A stretch of DNA of 64,000 nt from an uncultured Desulfovibrio sp. (GCA_913063155.1 CAJXYU010000002.1:248001-312000); one strand, 5' to 3'. Shown: positions 37,723 to 46,403, numbered from the stretch's first letter. The notes: generated by a model not told the origin, from the letters alone. Numbers and translations: made by a program.

Positions 37723-39057
37723 TTATCTCCAGCCGGGCTTGCGCTCGTCCAGCAAACGGAGCAGCTCCTTCTCCAGGTTCGGGCTGTTGGCGTCACCATA
37801 GCCGTAGGTGACCCGTACCGTCGGTTTTTGTACGTGGACCACGCGGGTCAGTTTGGCCGGGGTGCCGAAGAGCACCAGGTCGCAGTCCGCCGCATCGATG
37901 GTGGACTCCAGGTCCTTGATTTGCCGGGTGCTGTAACCCATGGCCGGGAGAATTGGGCCCATGTGCGGATACTTTTCGTATACGTCCGCTATGGAGCCCT
38001 TGGCGAAAGGACGCGGGTCAACCATTTCGGCCGCACCGAATTGTTCCGCCGCCACGGCCCCCGCGCCGAAGCTCATTTCCCCGTGAGTCAGGGTGGGACC
38101 GTCTTCCACCACCAGCACGCGCTTGCCCTTGACCGCGGCTGCGTCGTCCACGGAGACCGGGGATCTTGCCTTGATGATGACGGCCCCCGGATTGTGCCTG
38201 GCGATGTTGGCGCGCACGGTTTCCACGTCGTTGGGCAGGGCAGTGTCCATCTTGTTGATCACGGCGATGTCGGCCATGAGCATGTTGGTTTCCCCCGGAA
38301 AGTAGGTCAGTTCATGTCCTGCCCGGTGGGGATCGAAGATGGTGATGTAGGCGTCGGGCTTGTAGAATGCGGTGTCGTTGTTGCCTCCGTCCCAGACAAT
38401 GACGTCGGCTTCCTGTTCCGCCTCGCGCAGGATGGCTTCATAGTCGATGCCCGCATAGACCACCATGCCCTGATCCACAATGGGTTCGTATTCCTCCCGC
38501 TCTTCGATGGTGCATTCGTGTTTGTCGAAGTCCTCGTGGGCGGCGAAGCGCTGCACGGCTTGCTTGGCCAGATCGCCGTAGGGCATGGGGTGGCGCACGG
38601 CCACGACTTTTTTGCCGTGCCGGCTCAGGATCTCGATAACCTTGCGGGTGGTCTGGGATTTGCCGCAACCGGTCCGAACGGCGCAGACCGCCACCACCGG
38701 CTTGGTGGATTCCACCATGGTGTACTGCGCGCCGATGACCATGAAGTCCGCGCCCAGGGACTGCACCTTGGAGGCCCGGTGCATGACTTCCACATGAGGG
38801 ATGTCCGAGTAGGAGAAGGTTACCAGGTCGACTTTGTGACCGGCGATGAGCTCGCCCAGTTCTTCTTCATGGTGGATGGGAATTCCGTCCGGGTAGTCGT
38901 TTCCGCACAGTTCGGCGGGGTAGCGCCTGCCCTCGATGCCCTCGATCTGGGCCGCGGTGAACGCGACCACTTTGTAGCGGGGGTTGTTCCTGAAGTAGAC
39001 GTTGAAGTTGTGGAAGTCCCTTCCCGCAGCACCCATGATGATGACTTTTTCGACCAT
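37723..39057 (-). CDS. Cyclic 2,3-diphosphoglycerate synthetase-like P-loop GTPase
   Basis: This 444-residue protein starts with a Rossmann-like region (VIIMGAAGRDFHNFNVYFR). A P-loop follows near residues 129-137 (CAVRTGCGKSQTT), then DVIVWDGGNNDTAF and a NKMD nucleotide-base motif (INKMD near 270). It resembles proteins annotated as cyclic 2,3-diphosphoglycerate synthetase, an enzyme known from thermophilic methanogens. Bacterial members have no proven reaction. They are often next to carbamate kinase, as here. GGAGG precedes the start. Confidence 0.8.
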   Translation of the reverse strand: MVEKVIIMGAAGRDFHNFNVYFRNNPRYKVVAFTAAQIEGIEGRRYPAELCGNDYPDGIPIHHEEELGELIAGHKVDLVTFSYSDIPHVEVMHRASKVQSLGADFMVIGAQYTMVESTKPVVAVCAVRTGCGKSQTTRKVIEILSRHGKKVVAVRHPMPYGDLAKQAVQRFAAHEDFDKHECTIEEREEYEPIVDQGMVVYAGIDYEAILREAEQEADVIVWDGGNNDTAFYKPDAYITIFDPHRAGHELTYFPGETNMLMADIAVINKMDTALPNDVETVRANIARHNPGAVIIKARSPVSVDDAAAVKGKRVLVVEDGPTLTHGEMSFGAGAVAAEQFGAAEMVDPRPFAKGSIADVYEKYPHMGPILPAMGYSTRQIKDLESTIDAADCDLVLFGTPAKLTRVVHVQKPTVRVTYGYGDANSPNLEKELLRLLDERKPGWR

Positions 39058-39261
39058 TTTTCCTCCGATTCCGGTTTTGCCTTATGTGAATGGACAGATG
39101 GGGCAATTGGTTCGATAGGGGTAATGTTACGTATCATAGCTGTCGGTTTGTGGAAAGAAGGCGAGAGAATGTTGTGCGTTGATGAAAAATCAACGTTTTC
39201 AAAGCTCATCGACGAAACTGATGAAGGTGCGGAGAAAGCTCTATGTGGCGGAGGATTTTTT

Positions 39262-40332
39262 TTACGGCTGTACGGTGTTGAGCACCACGGAAAGACCCTT
39301 GAACCAGAATTCGGCTTCATCGCCCGACTGCAGGCCCATGCGCTTGGACGCTTCTCCTGAGATCAGGGCGCAGACTTCAGTGCCGTCCGCGAGCCTTCCC
39401 GTGACCTCTGAGACGGCGGGAGACTCCAGCACGCGGAGAATGGTCGCCCTCAGGCGGTTGCGCGCGCTGCCCACGGCATCCTGGCCGCAGGCGACCACAT
39501 CGACCAGCGGGGCCTTGATGGTGGCGACCACGGGGCTTCCTTTCCCCAGGTGCATGCTTTGAACGCTGGCCATGGTGATGATGGAGCTGATCTCGATGTT
39601 CGAGCGGGTGCGCATGATCACTTCGGCCATGACCGTATCCGTCACGATGCGTTCCACGTGGCCGATGAACGAGTTGCGCGCACTGGTGCGCTTGCGCATG
39701 TCCTCCTGGGCCAGGCGTACGATGGAAGTCACGTCCTGGCTGGTGAATTGCTGGAAACCGGCAGCCAGGTCCAGGGAGGATTGGCCGAGCACCTCTTTCA
39801 CCACGGCCAGGGGAACGCCGTTGCGCAGCATTTCCACGGCCCGTGTATTACGCAGCACACGCGGGTTGGCAAGTTCCTTGGGCAGTCCGCATTCCCTGCC
39901 GCGTTCGTAACAGGTGCGGCGCAGGTAGCCCGGGTCCACCTTGAAGAACTCCCCGCGCAAGCCGCATCCCATGGGGCTGTCCAGCACGTTGGTGGCGGCT
40001 TCGCAGAATTCCTCGGGAATGGGCACCTCCCGCACGGCGTTGCGGCCTTTGATTCTGACCATGGAGCGATCTCGGTCAAAGGCCGTACGGTCGTCCAGGG
40101 AAAGGATTTCGCCCAGGCGCGCACCGGTGTGGCGCAGGAGTTGGAAGATCAAATGCAGGCGTTGGCGGGCAAGGACGCTTTTGTTGCTGCGCGCCGCGTC
40201 CTGCCATGACTTGAATGCGTCTTCGAAGCCGCTCAGTTGCTCGGGGGCAAGATAGCGCACATCTTCTGCAACATTGAACAGCTCATGGGGGGACAATCTT
40301 CCCCTTTGTGTACGATTGTCATTCTTAGCCAT
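39262..40332 (-). CDS. tunR: TunR-type molybdate/tungstate-responsive regulator (inactive integrase fold plus TOBE domains)
   Basis: This 356-residue protein combines a tyrosine-recombinase-like domain (about 55-210) with two C-terminal TOBE/Mop domains (about 225-350). The recombinase box I (RHTGARLGEILSL) keeps its arginine. In box II the usual H-x-x-R is RVLR, the LGH histidine is Gln (LGQSS), and the nucleophile tyrosine position reads GFQQF, so it should not recombine DNA. TOBE domains bind molybdate or tungstate. This matches the TunR family described in sulfate reducers. ATG 40332 is preferred over GTG 40344; both have weak RBSs. It is divergent from modCAB, its likely target. Confidence 0.88.
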   Translation of the reverse strand: MAKNDNRTQRGRLSPHELFNVAEDVRYLAPEQLSGFEDAFKSWQDAARSNKSVLARQRLHLIFQLLRHTGARLGEILSLDDRTAFDRDRSMVRIKGRNAVREVPIPEEFCEAATNVLDSPMGCGLRGEFFKVDPGYLRRTCYERGRECGLPKELANPRVLRNTRAVEMLRNGVPLAVVKEVLGQSSLDLAAGFQQFTSQDVTSIVRLAQEDMRKRTSARNSFIGHVERIVTDTVMAEVIMRTRSNIEISSIITMASVQSMHLGKGSPVVATIKAPLVDVVACGQDAVGSARNRLRATILRVLESPAVSEVTGRLADGTEVCALISGEASKRMGLQSGDEAEFWFKGLSVVLNTVQP

Positions 40333-40380
40333 CTGGAATGTCACGATTTCACCAGTTTGCGTGAGGCGCTTGTCATTCTT
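40316..40380. promoter_or_regulatory. Direct repeat TTGTCATTCTT across the tunR start
   Basis: TTGTCATTCTT occurs at 40316-40326 and again at 40370-40380, 54 bases apart (about five helical turns). One copy covers the first codons of tunR and the other lies in the gap shared with modC. It could be a regulator-binding pair for TunR, but this is only a pattern. Confidence 0.35.
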
Positions 40381-40451
40381 GTCTCAACGCACATAGGACA
40401 GGCACAGGCACCGGTATACTCGTTTTTCCACACAAAGGGGAGCAAATTTCC

Positions 40452-41144
40452 ATGGGCCTGGTGGTGAGCGTTCGCAAGCAACTGAAGCATTTCAACATAC
40501 GCATGTCCTTTGTCTGCGGTGGCGGTGAACTGGCGGCCGTTGTCGGGCCGTCCGGGGCCGGGAAAACCACTTTGGTGCGCATGCTTGCCGGGCTGGAGCC
40601 GCCGGATGGCGGAACCATCTCCCTGAATGGCCGAATCTGGACCGATACCGCCGCAAACTACAATATTCCCATCCAGGAGCGTGGGGTCAGCCTTGTCTTC
40701 CAGGAATTCACGCTTTTTCCCCACATGAACGTACGGCGAAACGTGGCCTTTGCCGCCAGAAGCATGGAACTGGCCGAAAAATATATGGATATGTTCGGCG
40801 TCCTGCGCTTGGCGGACCGGAAGCCGGACGCCATTTCCGGAGGCGAACGCCAGCGGGTGGCCTTTTGCCAGGCCCTGGCCCGCGAGCCGGAAGTGTTGCT
40901 GCTGGACGAGCCCTTTTCCGCGCTGGATGTCGCCACACGGCGCAACTTGCGTGATCATCTCAAGGAATTGAAGCGGGAATTGGCCGTTCCCATACTGCAC
41001 GTTACCCATGACCTGGAAGAGGCGGCTTTTCTGGGCGACATCATTCTGGCCATGGAGAACGGTTGTGCCGCTCCCGGCTGGTTTGATCGGCAGGTCCGGT
41101 TCTTCACTCACCCATCAACCTCGGCCATGCAGGCCGCCATGTAG
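40452..41144 (+). CDS. modC: Molybdate/tungstate ABC transporter ATP-binding protein
   Basis: This 230-residue ABC ATPase has Walker A GPSGAGKT near 34-41, signature ISGGERQRV near 131, Walker B VLLLDEPFSAL near 148 and H-loop HVTHDLEE. It is shorter than full ModC because it lacks the C-terminal TOBE domain; that sensing function may be served by TunR. GGGGAG lies nine bases before the ATG. It is first in a modC-modA-modB-DUF364 operon divergent from tunR. Confidence 0.9.
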   Translation: MGLVVSVRKQLKHFNIRMSFVCGGGELAAVVGPSGAGKTTLVRMLAGLEPPDGGTISLNGRIWTDTAANYNIPIQERGVSLVFQEFTLFPHMNVRRNVAFAARSMELAEKYMDMFGVLRLADRKPDAISGGERQRVAFCQALAREPEVLLLDEPFSALDVATRRNLRDHLKELKRELAVPILHVTHDLEEAAFLGDIILAMENGCAAPGWFDRQVRFFTHPSTSAMQAAM

Positions 41145-41152
41145 GAAATCCC

Positions 41153-41884
41153 ATGTTTCGAATGCGCATTGCTCTTACGGCTTTTGTTTTTCTGCTCTGT
41201 TCCGTCAGTCCGATGCGGGCCGACGACTCCCTCGTGCTGGCCTCCGGCGCGGGATACAAGAAAATGGTCAACGCCCTGACGGCCGCTTATGAGCAGGAGA
41301 CCGGCCGGACCGTGGACCGTCTGTATGGAAACATGGGCCGGGTCACGGCTCTGGCGGAACAGAGCGGGCGTGTTGATGTCGTTCTGGGCGCGGATGACTA
41401 TCTGGTGGGTGCGGGGCTGAAGTTCAGCGCAAAACATCTGCTGGGCAAGGGACGGCTGGTGTTGGCCTGCCCCAAAGGGAGCATCTGCGCCAGTGTGCGC
41501 GCCCTTGACGATCCCGATGTGAAGCGGATCGCCCTGCCGGACACGAGCAAGGCCATCTACGGCAGGGCTGCCCGGGAGTTCCTGAGTTCGACCGACAGGC
41601 TGCCCGGAATAAAGCCCCGATTGGTGGAGGTGGCCACCGTGCCCCAAGTGTTTTCCTATCTGGTGGCCGACGAAGTGGACATGGGTTTCCTGAATCTGAC
41701 CCATGCTCTGCACGTGAAGGACAAGCTGGGCGGCTATGTGTTGGTGCCGGAGGAAACCTACAAGCCCATCGAGATCATTGCCGGGGAACTTGCCGACTGC
41801 AAGAAGGGTAGTCTGGTGCGGGACTTTTTCCAGTTCCTCGATACCCCAAAGGCCAAAGGCATCATCAAAGACAGCGGGCTGTAG
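41153..41884 (+). CDS. modA: Molybdate/tungstate-binding periplasmic protein
   Basis: This 243-residue protein has a signal peptide (about 1-23) followed by SLVLASGAGYKKMVNALTAAYEQETG, the ModA-type start of domain 1. LLGKGRLVLACPKGS near 98, a hinge, VDMGFLNLTHAL near 181 and the C-terminal FLDTPKAKGIIKDSGL are typical of the family. It binds the oxyanion and delivers it to ModB. Sequence alone does not tell molybdate from tungstate. It is eight bases after modC. Confidence 0.9.
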   Translation: MFRMRIALTAFVFLLCSVSPMRADDSLVLASGAGYKKMVNALTAAYEQETGRTVDRLYGNMGRVTALAEQSGRVDVVLGADDYLVGAGLKFSAKHLLGKGRLVLACPKGSICASVRALDDPDVKRIALPDTSKAIYGRAAREFLSSTDRLPGIKPRLVEVATVPQVFSYLVADEVDMGFLNLTHALHVKDKLGGYVLVPEETYKPIEIIAGELADCKKGSLVRDFFQFLDTPKAKGIIKDSGL

Positions 41885-41887
41885 CGC

Positions 41888-42562
41888 ATGGGGGTGCTTG
41901 GAATCCTGAGCCGGCCCGAAACTTCCGGCCCTTTGTGGCTGACCCTCAGGGTGCTGGCCGTGTCCGGAACATTGCACCTGGCGGCCGGACTGCTGCTCGG
42001 GTATTATCTGACAGGAAGAAAGACCGGGGTGCGGAGTGTGGTGGATTTTCTGGTTTCCCTGCCTTTGGTCTTTCCACCCATAGCAACCGGGTTCGTCCTT
42101 CTGCTCTTGCTGGGCAGGAACGGTGTGCTGGGACGGTTGCTCCCCACGGGCATAGTCTTTTCCTTTTCCGGCGTGGTGCTGGCCTCGTTTGTGGCCGGAC
42201 TGCCGCTCATGGTCAAGCCCGTGGAGGCGGCTTTGCGCGGCAATGCCCGACAACTCGGTGAGGTCTCGCGCATGCTGGGCAAAAGCGAGTGGCAGACCTT
42301 TTGGCTGGTGTTGCTGCCGAACGTGCGGCGCAGTGTGGCCTCGGGCTGGTTCCTGGCTTTGGGCCGGTCTCTGGGCGAGGTGGGTATCACCCTTATGCTG
42401 GGCGGGAACATCATCGGCAAAACCAATACATTGTCACTGGAAATATACAATGCCGTGTTCAGTGGTGAGTTTGATCGTGCCATGGTGCTCTCGGGCATCA
42501 TCGGCGTTTTTTCGCTAATCCTGTTTCTGATGGTCAGACGGCTGTCGGCAGTGGAGGAATAA
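41888..42562 (+). CDS. modB: Molybdate/tungstate ABC transporter permease
   Basis: This 224-residue permease has five or six hydrophobic segments. The EAA-type loop with the conserved glycine is near residues 120-145 (EVSRMLGKSEWQTFWLVLLP), and SLPLVFPPIATGFVLLLLLG near 52 is typical of ModB. It follows modA by three bases. Operon order C-A-B differs from the common A-B-C. Confidence 0.92.
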   Translation: MGVLGILSRPETSGPLWLTLRVLAVSGTLHLAAGLLLGYYLTGRKTGVRSVVDFLVSLPLVFPPIATGFVLLLLLGRNGVLGRLLPTGIVFSFSGVVLASFVAGLPLMVKPVEAALRGNARQLGEVSRMLGKSEWQTFWLVLLPNVRRSVASGWFLALGRSLGEVGITLMLGGNIIGKTNTLSLEIYNAVFSGEFDRAMVLSGIIGVFSLILFLMVRRLSAVEE

Positions 42563-42565
42563 AGA

Positions 42566-43291
42566 ATGAAGAGTATAATGGATGTGGTCCGCGACAGAGT
42601 CGTTCCCGTTTGGGAGGAACAAGGGGTGATGAACGAGTCCATCACGATTCAGGCCGGTCCCCTGACCGTCGAGCAGGCCATCGGCAAACCGGATGGTCGG
42701 GATTTTCCCATCCAGAAGGGCAAGGAAAAACTTATGGAAGCCCGCTTTCGGGGAGCGAAGGGACAGGCCTTCACTGACCAGTACGGCGATTACAGCGGCA
42801 CCTTGGCCGACATTGTCTCTTTGTCTTTGGACGACAATTTTCACCGGGCCGTGTTCGTGGCCGCTCTCAACGCCGTGTCCCGTTCTTTGGAAATGGTTGG
42901 GAACACCATTCACTGCAAGGATTGCGGGCCCAAAGAGTGTGCGGAAAAATTGCCGCAATACATCCGGGACAGATACGGAAATTGCCGCATCACCCAGGTG
43001 GGGCTGCAACCTGCCATGGCCGAGGCGCTGAACGCCGCATTCGAGGTTCGGTTGCTGGATCTTGATCCGGACAATATCGGCAAGGTCAAACGCGGCGTTC
43101 TGGTGGAAGGCGAGGATGCCGCGGCCGAGGCCCTGGAATGGGCGGATGTGCTGCTGGTGACCGGCACCACTTTCGCCAATGGGACCATTGATCCGTTTCT
43201 CGGGGAAAAACCGGTGCTCTTCTACGGCACCACCATTGCCGGTGCCGCCGGAGTCATGGGCTGGGAAAGATTTTGTCCGCAGAGCACATAG
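42566..43291 (+). CDS. DUF364 (putative heavy-metal chelation) protein
   Basis: This 241-residue protein has a DUF4213-like N-terminal region and a Rossmann-like DUF364 domain with VGLQPAMAEALN near 150, LLDLDPDNIG near 170 and LLVTGTTFANGTIDPFL near 195. The family is called a putative heavy-metal chelation domain and often sits beside metal or oxyanion transporters. It follows modB by three bases, so a role linked to molybdate or tungstate is likely. Its Cys pair (HCKDCGPKEC, near 112-121) could bind a metal. Confidence 0.85.
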   Translation: MKSIMDVVRDRVVPVWEEQGVMNESITIQAGPLTVEQAIGKPDGRDFPIQKGKEKLMEARFRGAKGQAFTDQYGDYSGTLADIVSLSLDDNFHRAVFVAALNAVSRSLEMVGNTIHCKDCGPKECAEKLPQYIRDRYGNCRITQVGLQPAMAEALNAAFEVRLLDLDPDNIGKVKRGVLVEGEDAAAEALEWADVLLVTGTTFANGTIDPFLGEKPVLFYGTTIAGAAGVMGWERFCPQST

Positions 43292-43329
43292 CCTCCGGGC
43301 TGGAAAGAAGGGCTTGAAGATATTGTGTG

Positions 43330-43368
43330 GGCTGTACCGATAACTTTTTCGCCGTTATCGGTACAGCC
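43330..43368 (+). terminator. Terminator of the mod operon
   Basis: GGCTGTACCGATAAC (43330-43344) and GTTATCGGTACAGCC (43354-43368) form a perfect 15-bp stem around a T-rich loop. No clear T run follows. Confidence 0.7.
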
Positions 43369-44039
43369 ATTGTGCGTCCTCAGTTTGTCCCCCATTTATT
43401 TCCCAATTTCCCCCCCCCTGTGACTCCTGTTGAAAAGCCAAAGAGCTTACAACGGTAATATCGGCTCTCTTGTTTCCATACTTTCAGTGGTTGATTATCC
43501 ACAAATAAATGCCCCCGGAGATTTTTGGTTTTGGAAAAAGACGTTTCTTCCTTTGTTGTTGATGTTTAGTATGTTGAGAAATGTTAAATTATATTTAAAT
43601 CTAAGTGTGTTGACTTATATATTCTTTGTGTAAAACTATTCTTGAGATGGCGTGATCGTTCATGTTTGTCCTTCTTTATAAAAGGGGGCGTGATATTCAA
43701 TGTACAACTACGAGGAAGGCGATATTTGCAAATGTCCGTTCGGGTGGGCGGTGTTGCGAATTAGTTTCAACCGCATCACGTAGTTCATGAACTTGTTTTA
43801 ATCAGTCTGCTTTTTTCGTCTCAATGTAATGTGTTTCGCCTTGAATGGCGGAACGTGAAAAAGCTAATTGGTTATGTGATGAGGGCTTACGTAAAAAAAT
43901 GATTCAGGGTCATTGGAGAACTGTGCAACTGACATGAGTTTACACAGTTTTTTGTTTGGTTGTTCTCAACTGTGAATTCAATTTCGGGAGGGAGCATGGG
44001 GCTCCATCCTCCACTTATAACTCAAGAAGGGAAAAGAAG
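43369..44039. other. AT-rich intergenic region before the secreted paralogues
   Basis: About 670 bases without a supported gene. A frame at 43430-43633 has no recognisable feature. A 27-codon frame starting at ATG 43700 (MYNYEEGDICKCPFGW...) has a distant GGGGG and is noted only. TTGACT at 43612 with a TAAAAC at 15 bases is a poor promoter. The last part (43985-44012) forms a GGGAGG...CCTCC hairpin in the leader of the first secreted gene, listed separately. Confidence 0.5.
43986..44012 (+). other. Leader hairpin of secreted gene 1
   Basis: The segment starts GGGAGGGAGC and ends GGCTCCATCCTCC, forming a stem-loop 28 bases before the gene start. A related structure (44559-44583) stands before the second copy and a third (45128-45152) after it. 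The surrounding AATTTCGGGAGGG is shared by the first two. Confidence 0.5.
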
Positions 44040-44543
44040 ATGAAGAAACTGATGTTTGCTCTGGCAATGGTCATGTTGCTGTGCGGAACCGCGTTCGCCG
44101 AAGACTGCTTCAACGCCAAGGGGAGCGCCATTGTCCCCGGTATGTACGCCAGGTATTCCGGAAGCAACATTTATCAATCGGACCATGTCATCATTTCCAA
44201 CATCGACAATACTGCCGTGACCTGCCGTGTGACTGTTTACGATCAGGACGGAAATGACGTGAGTTCCTACTGCAAGCTTTATACGGGCGGCGACAACCAG
44301 ACTTTGGAGGAATTGTCTTCAGGTGTGAATACTTTCGAGATTCCCGCCAACTCCACTCGCCTGTTCCAATTCTATCAGAGCGGCATGACCAAGTGCATGA
44401 TCGGGTATGCCGTCATTGAGTGGACGAGTTCCGATGCCAAGCAGAGAAAGTCGCTTGTAGCCAGCCTGCGGAGCAACGGCAAATGGGGAAGCGGCACCTT
44501 CTATGCCACCCAGCTTTTGATCAACAACGGCCAGCCGTTCTAA
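44040..44543 (+). CDS. Small secreted protein of unknown function, copy 1
   Basis: This 167-residue protein has a clear signal peptide (MKKLMFALAMVMLLCGTAFA, cleaved before EDCF). The mature protein is beta-rich: AVTCRVTVYDQDGNDVSS, FEIPANSTRLF, AVIEWTSSDAK, and ends NNGQPF. Three or four cysteines could form disulfides. It is paralogous to the next gene. I recognise no named family. ATG 44040 fits the RBS AAGAAGGG and the signal; the open frame extends 28 codons upstream. Position next to the type II secretion genes suggests a possible substrate, by inference. Confidence 0.75.
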   Translation: MKKLMFALAMVMLLCGTAFAEDCFNAKGSAIVPGMYARYSGSNIYQSDHVIISNIDNTAVTCRVTVYDQDGNDVSSYCKLYTGGDNQTLEELSSGVNTFEIPANSTRLFQFYQSGMTKCMIGYAVIEWTSSDAKQRKSLVASLRSNGKWGSGTFYATQLLINNGQPF

Positions 44544-44558
44544 CTCGACTTGAATTTC

Positions 44559-44583
44559 GGGAGGGGGCGTAGGGCTTCCTCCC
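44559..44583 (+). other. Leader hairpin of secreted gene 2
   Basis: GGGAGGGGGC ... CTTCCTCCC forms a stem-loop about 28 bases before the second gene. It is a diverged copy of the hairpin at 43986. Confidence 0.45.
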
Positions 44584-44611
44584 ATACTCATACTCAAAAG
44601 GAGAACTGAAG

Positions 44612-45112
44612 ATGAAAAAATTGATGCTCGCATTGGCGTTGACGCTGCTCATGTGCAGTAGCGTGTTTGCCATGGGCCAGGAGTGCTTCAACGCCAAGGG
44701 CAGTTTGCTTGTTGCAAATGTTCACGGCTCAAGCTTTGCAAGTAATTCCAACCACAACACGGCTTTAACTGTATCCAACATCACAAATAAAGCGGTGACA
44801 TGCCGTGTAACTGTCTACGACCAAAACGGCGATGACATTTCATCAAAAGGCAACGCTTATACTACCGGGAATAATGCCAATCTGATCAAAGTTTCCGCAG
44901 GGGGGACTTTCGAGATTCCAGCTAACTCAACCCGGATATACGTTATTAAAAACAGCAATACGACCCGTTTCGCAGGCTACGGAGTCATCGAATGGACCTC
45001 AGATGACGCGAAACTCAGAAAGGCACTTATAGCCGGAATGTATACATTTTTCGTAGGAGGCAGCGAAAAATTCACATGGGGCTCGCAGCTTAACAACGGC
45101 CAGCCGTTCTAG
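44612..45112 (+). CDS. Small secreted protein of unknown function, copy 2
   Basis: This 166-residue paralogue of copy 1 has a signal peptide (MKKLMLALALTLLMCSSVFA) and shares ECFNAKGS, AVTCRVTVYDQNGDDISS, TFEIPANSTRI, GVIEWTSDDAK and the ending NNGQPF. The middle and the region before the C-terminus have diverged, and its cysteines are fewer. Gene, leader and 3' flank appear duplicated together. AAGGAG precedes the ATG. Confidence 0.75.
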   Translation: MKKLMLALALTLLMCSSVFAMGQECFNAKGSLLVANVHGSSFASNSNHNTALTVSNITNKAVTCRVTVYDQNGDDISSKGNAYTTGNNANLIKVSAGGTFEIPANSTRIYVIKNSNTTRFAGYGVIEWTSDDAKLRKALIAGMYTFFVGGSEKFTWGSQLNNGQPF

Positions 45113-45127
45113 CTCACGTTTCATTTC

Positions 45128-45152
45128 AAGAGGGAGCTTCGGCTCCTTCCTT
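45128..45152. terminator. Terminator between secreted gene 2 and gspF
   Basis: AAGAGGGAGC-TTCG-GCTCCTTCCTT forms a short stem with a TTCG loop between convergent genes. Confidence 0.55.
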
Positions 45153-45170
45153 AATTGAGAAGGGAATGGG

Positions 45171-46403
45171 CTAACCGCCCACAAGATTGCTCATTTCGAA
45201 GATGGGCAGCATGATGGCCATGACCACGAAACCGACCAGGCCGCCGATGAAAAGAATCATGACCGGCTCCATGAGCGAAGTGAGCATCTGCAGGCGGGCG
45301 TCCACCTTGTTTTCGCCGTCGTTGGCTATGAGCAGGAGCATGTCGTCCAGGCGGCCGCTTCTTTCCCCGGCCGAGACCATCTGCACGGAGGCGTGGTCGA
45401 ACATGCGGGAGGCTTCGAGCGGGCCGGTCAGCGGTTTGCCTTCGAGAGCCGTTTTGTGGAGGTCTGCGGTCGCCTCCTTGAGCACCTCATTGTCCGAGAC
45501 GTCCCGGACAATGGTCAGGGCGCTGTCGAGCGAGACGCCGTTTTTGAGCAGCATTGCCAGAGTCTTGGTCAGGCGGCTGACGGCGATAAGCCGGATGATT
45601 TCTCCCAGCAGCGGCGTTGCGAGCAGGAAGACGTGGAACGCCTTTCGTCCCTTGTCCGTCTTGCACAGCCGGTGCAGGCCGAAGCCCAGAGCCAGGACAG
45701 CCGCAAGGAGCACCGGCCAGAAGTGGGTGAAGAGGTCGCTGGCGGCCAGGAGGATACGGGTTGGCAGCGGCAGGGCCCGTTCCATGTCGAAGAATATTTC
45801 CGTGACTTTGGGGACCACGAAGGAGAGCAGGAAGATGACCACGCAGATTCCCACCACGAGCATGAGCGCCGGATAGGCCATGGTCGACTGTATCTTGCGA
45901 CGCAGGGCGAGTTGCTGGTCCATGTGGTCGGCCAGCCGCTCCATGGCGATGGGCAGGGTTCCGGAATTTTCCCCGGCGCGCACGATGGTTACGAAGGTTT
46001 TGCCGAAGACGCGGGGATGGCGGGCCAGGGCATTGGCGAAGTCCTCGCCTTCGCGCACCGATTCGCGCACCTCGGACATGATGCGCTGGAGTCTGTCGCC
46101 GTCCTTGGTGATGGAGGCGTCCAGGGCTTCGTCGAGGGGGAGGCCCGCCGAGAGCAGGGTGGCCAGTTGTCGGGTGGTTCCGGCCACGGCCTCACGCGGC
46201 ACGCGGCGCAGGAAATCAAGGGAAATACGCGCCGCCTTGCCTTGCGTGGTCGGGCTGTCGGTCGTTTTGCTGGGGGTGATATCCATGGGCAAGAGTCCCT
46301 GCTCACGGAGTTTGCGTACGGCCTGTTTGCGGCTGGTCGCGTCGATGATGCCCTTGTGCTTCCTTCCTGTCCTGTCGGCCGCCCGGTATTTGAAGATCGG
46401 CAT
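45171..46403 (-). CDS. gspF: Type II secretion inner-membrane protein GspF
   Basis: This 410-residue polytopic protein is the platform that links the ATPase to pseudopilus assembly. It starts MPIFKYRAADRTGRKHKG, has the two tandem T2SSF domains and three hydrophobic helices (near 170, 220 and 375). TRQLATLLSAGLPLDEAL and TKTLAMLLKNGVSLDSAL are the repeated family motif. ATG 46403 is chosen from the conserved MP-x-F-Y start; the open frame extends about 100 codons upstream without similarity. It is transcribed divergently from the rest of the system, which is unusual. Confidence 0.93.
   Translation of the reverse strand: MPIFKYRAADRTGRKHKGIIDATSRKQAVRKLREQGLLPMDITPSKTTDSPTTQGKAARISLDFLRRVPREAVAGTTRQLATLLSAGLPLDEALDASITKDGDRLQRIMSEVRESVREGEDFANALARHPRVFGKTFVTIVRAGENSGTLPIAMERLADHMDQQLALRRKIQSTMAYPALMLVVGICVVIFLLSFVVPKVTEIFFDMERALPLPTRILLAASDLFTHFWPVLLAAVLALGFGLHRLCKTDKGRKAFHVFLLATPLLGEIIRLIAVSRLTKTLAMLLKNGVSLDSALTIVRDVSDNEVLKEATADLHKTALEGKPLTGPLEASRMFDHASVQMVSAGERSGRLDDMLLLIANDGENKVDARLQMLTSLMEPVMILFIGGLVGFVVMAIMLPIFEMSNLVGG

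Noticed and set aside
43700-43783. 27-codon frame MYNYEEGDICKCPFGW... before the secreted paralogues
   Set aside because: RBS is distant and no context supports it. Too short to call.
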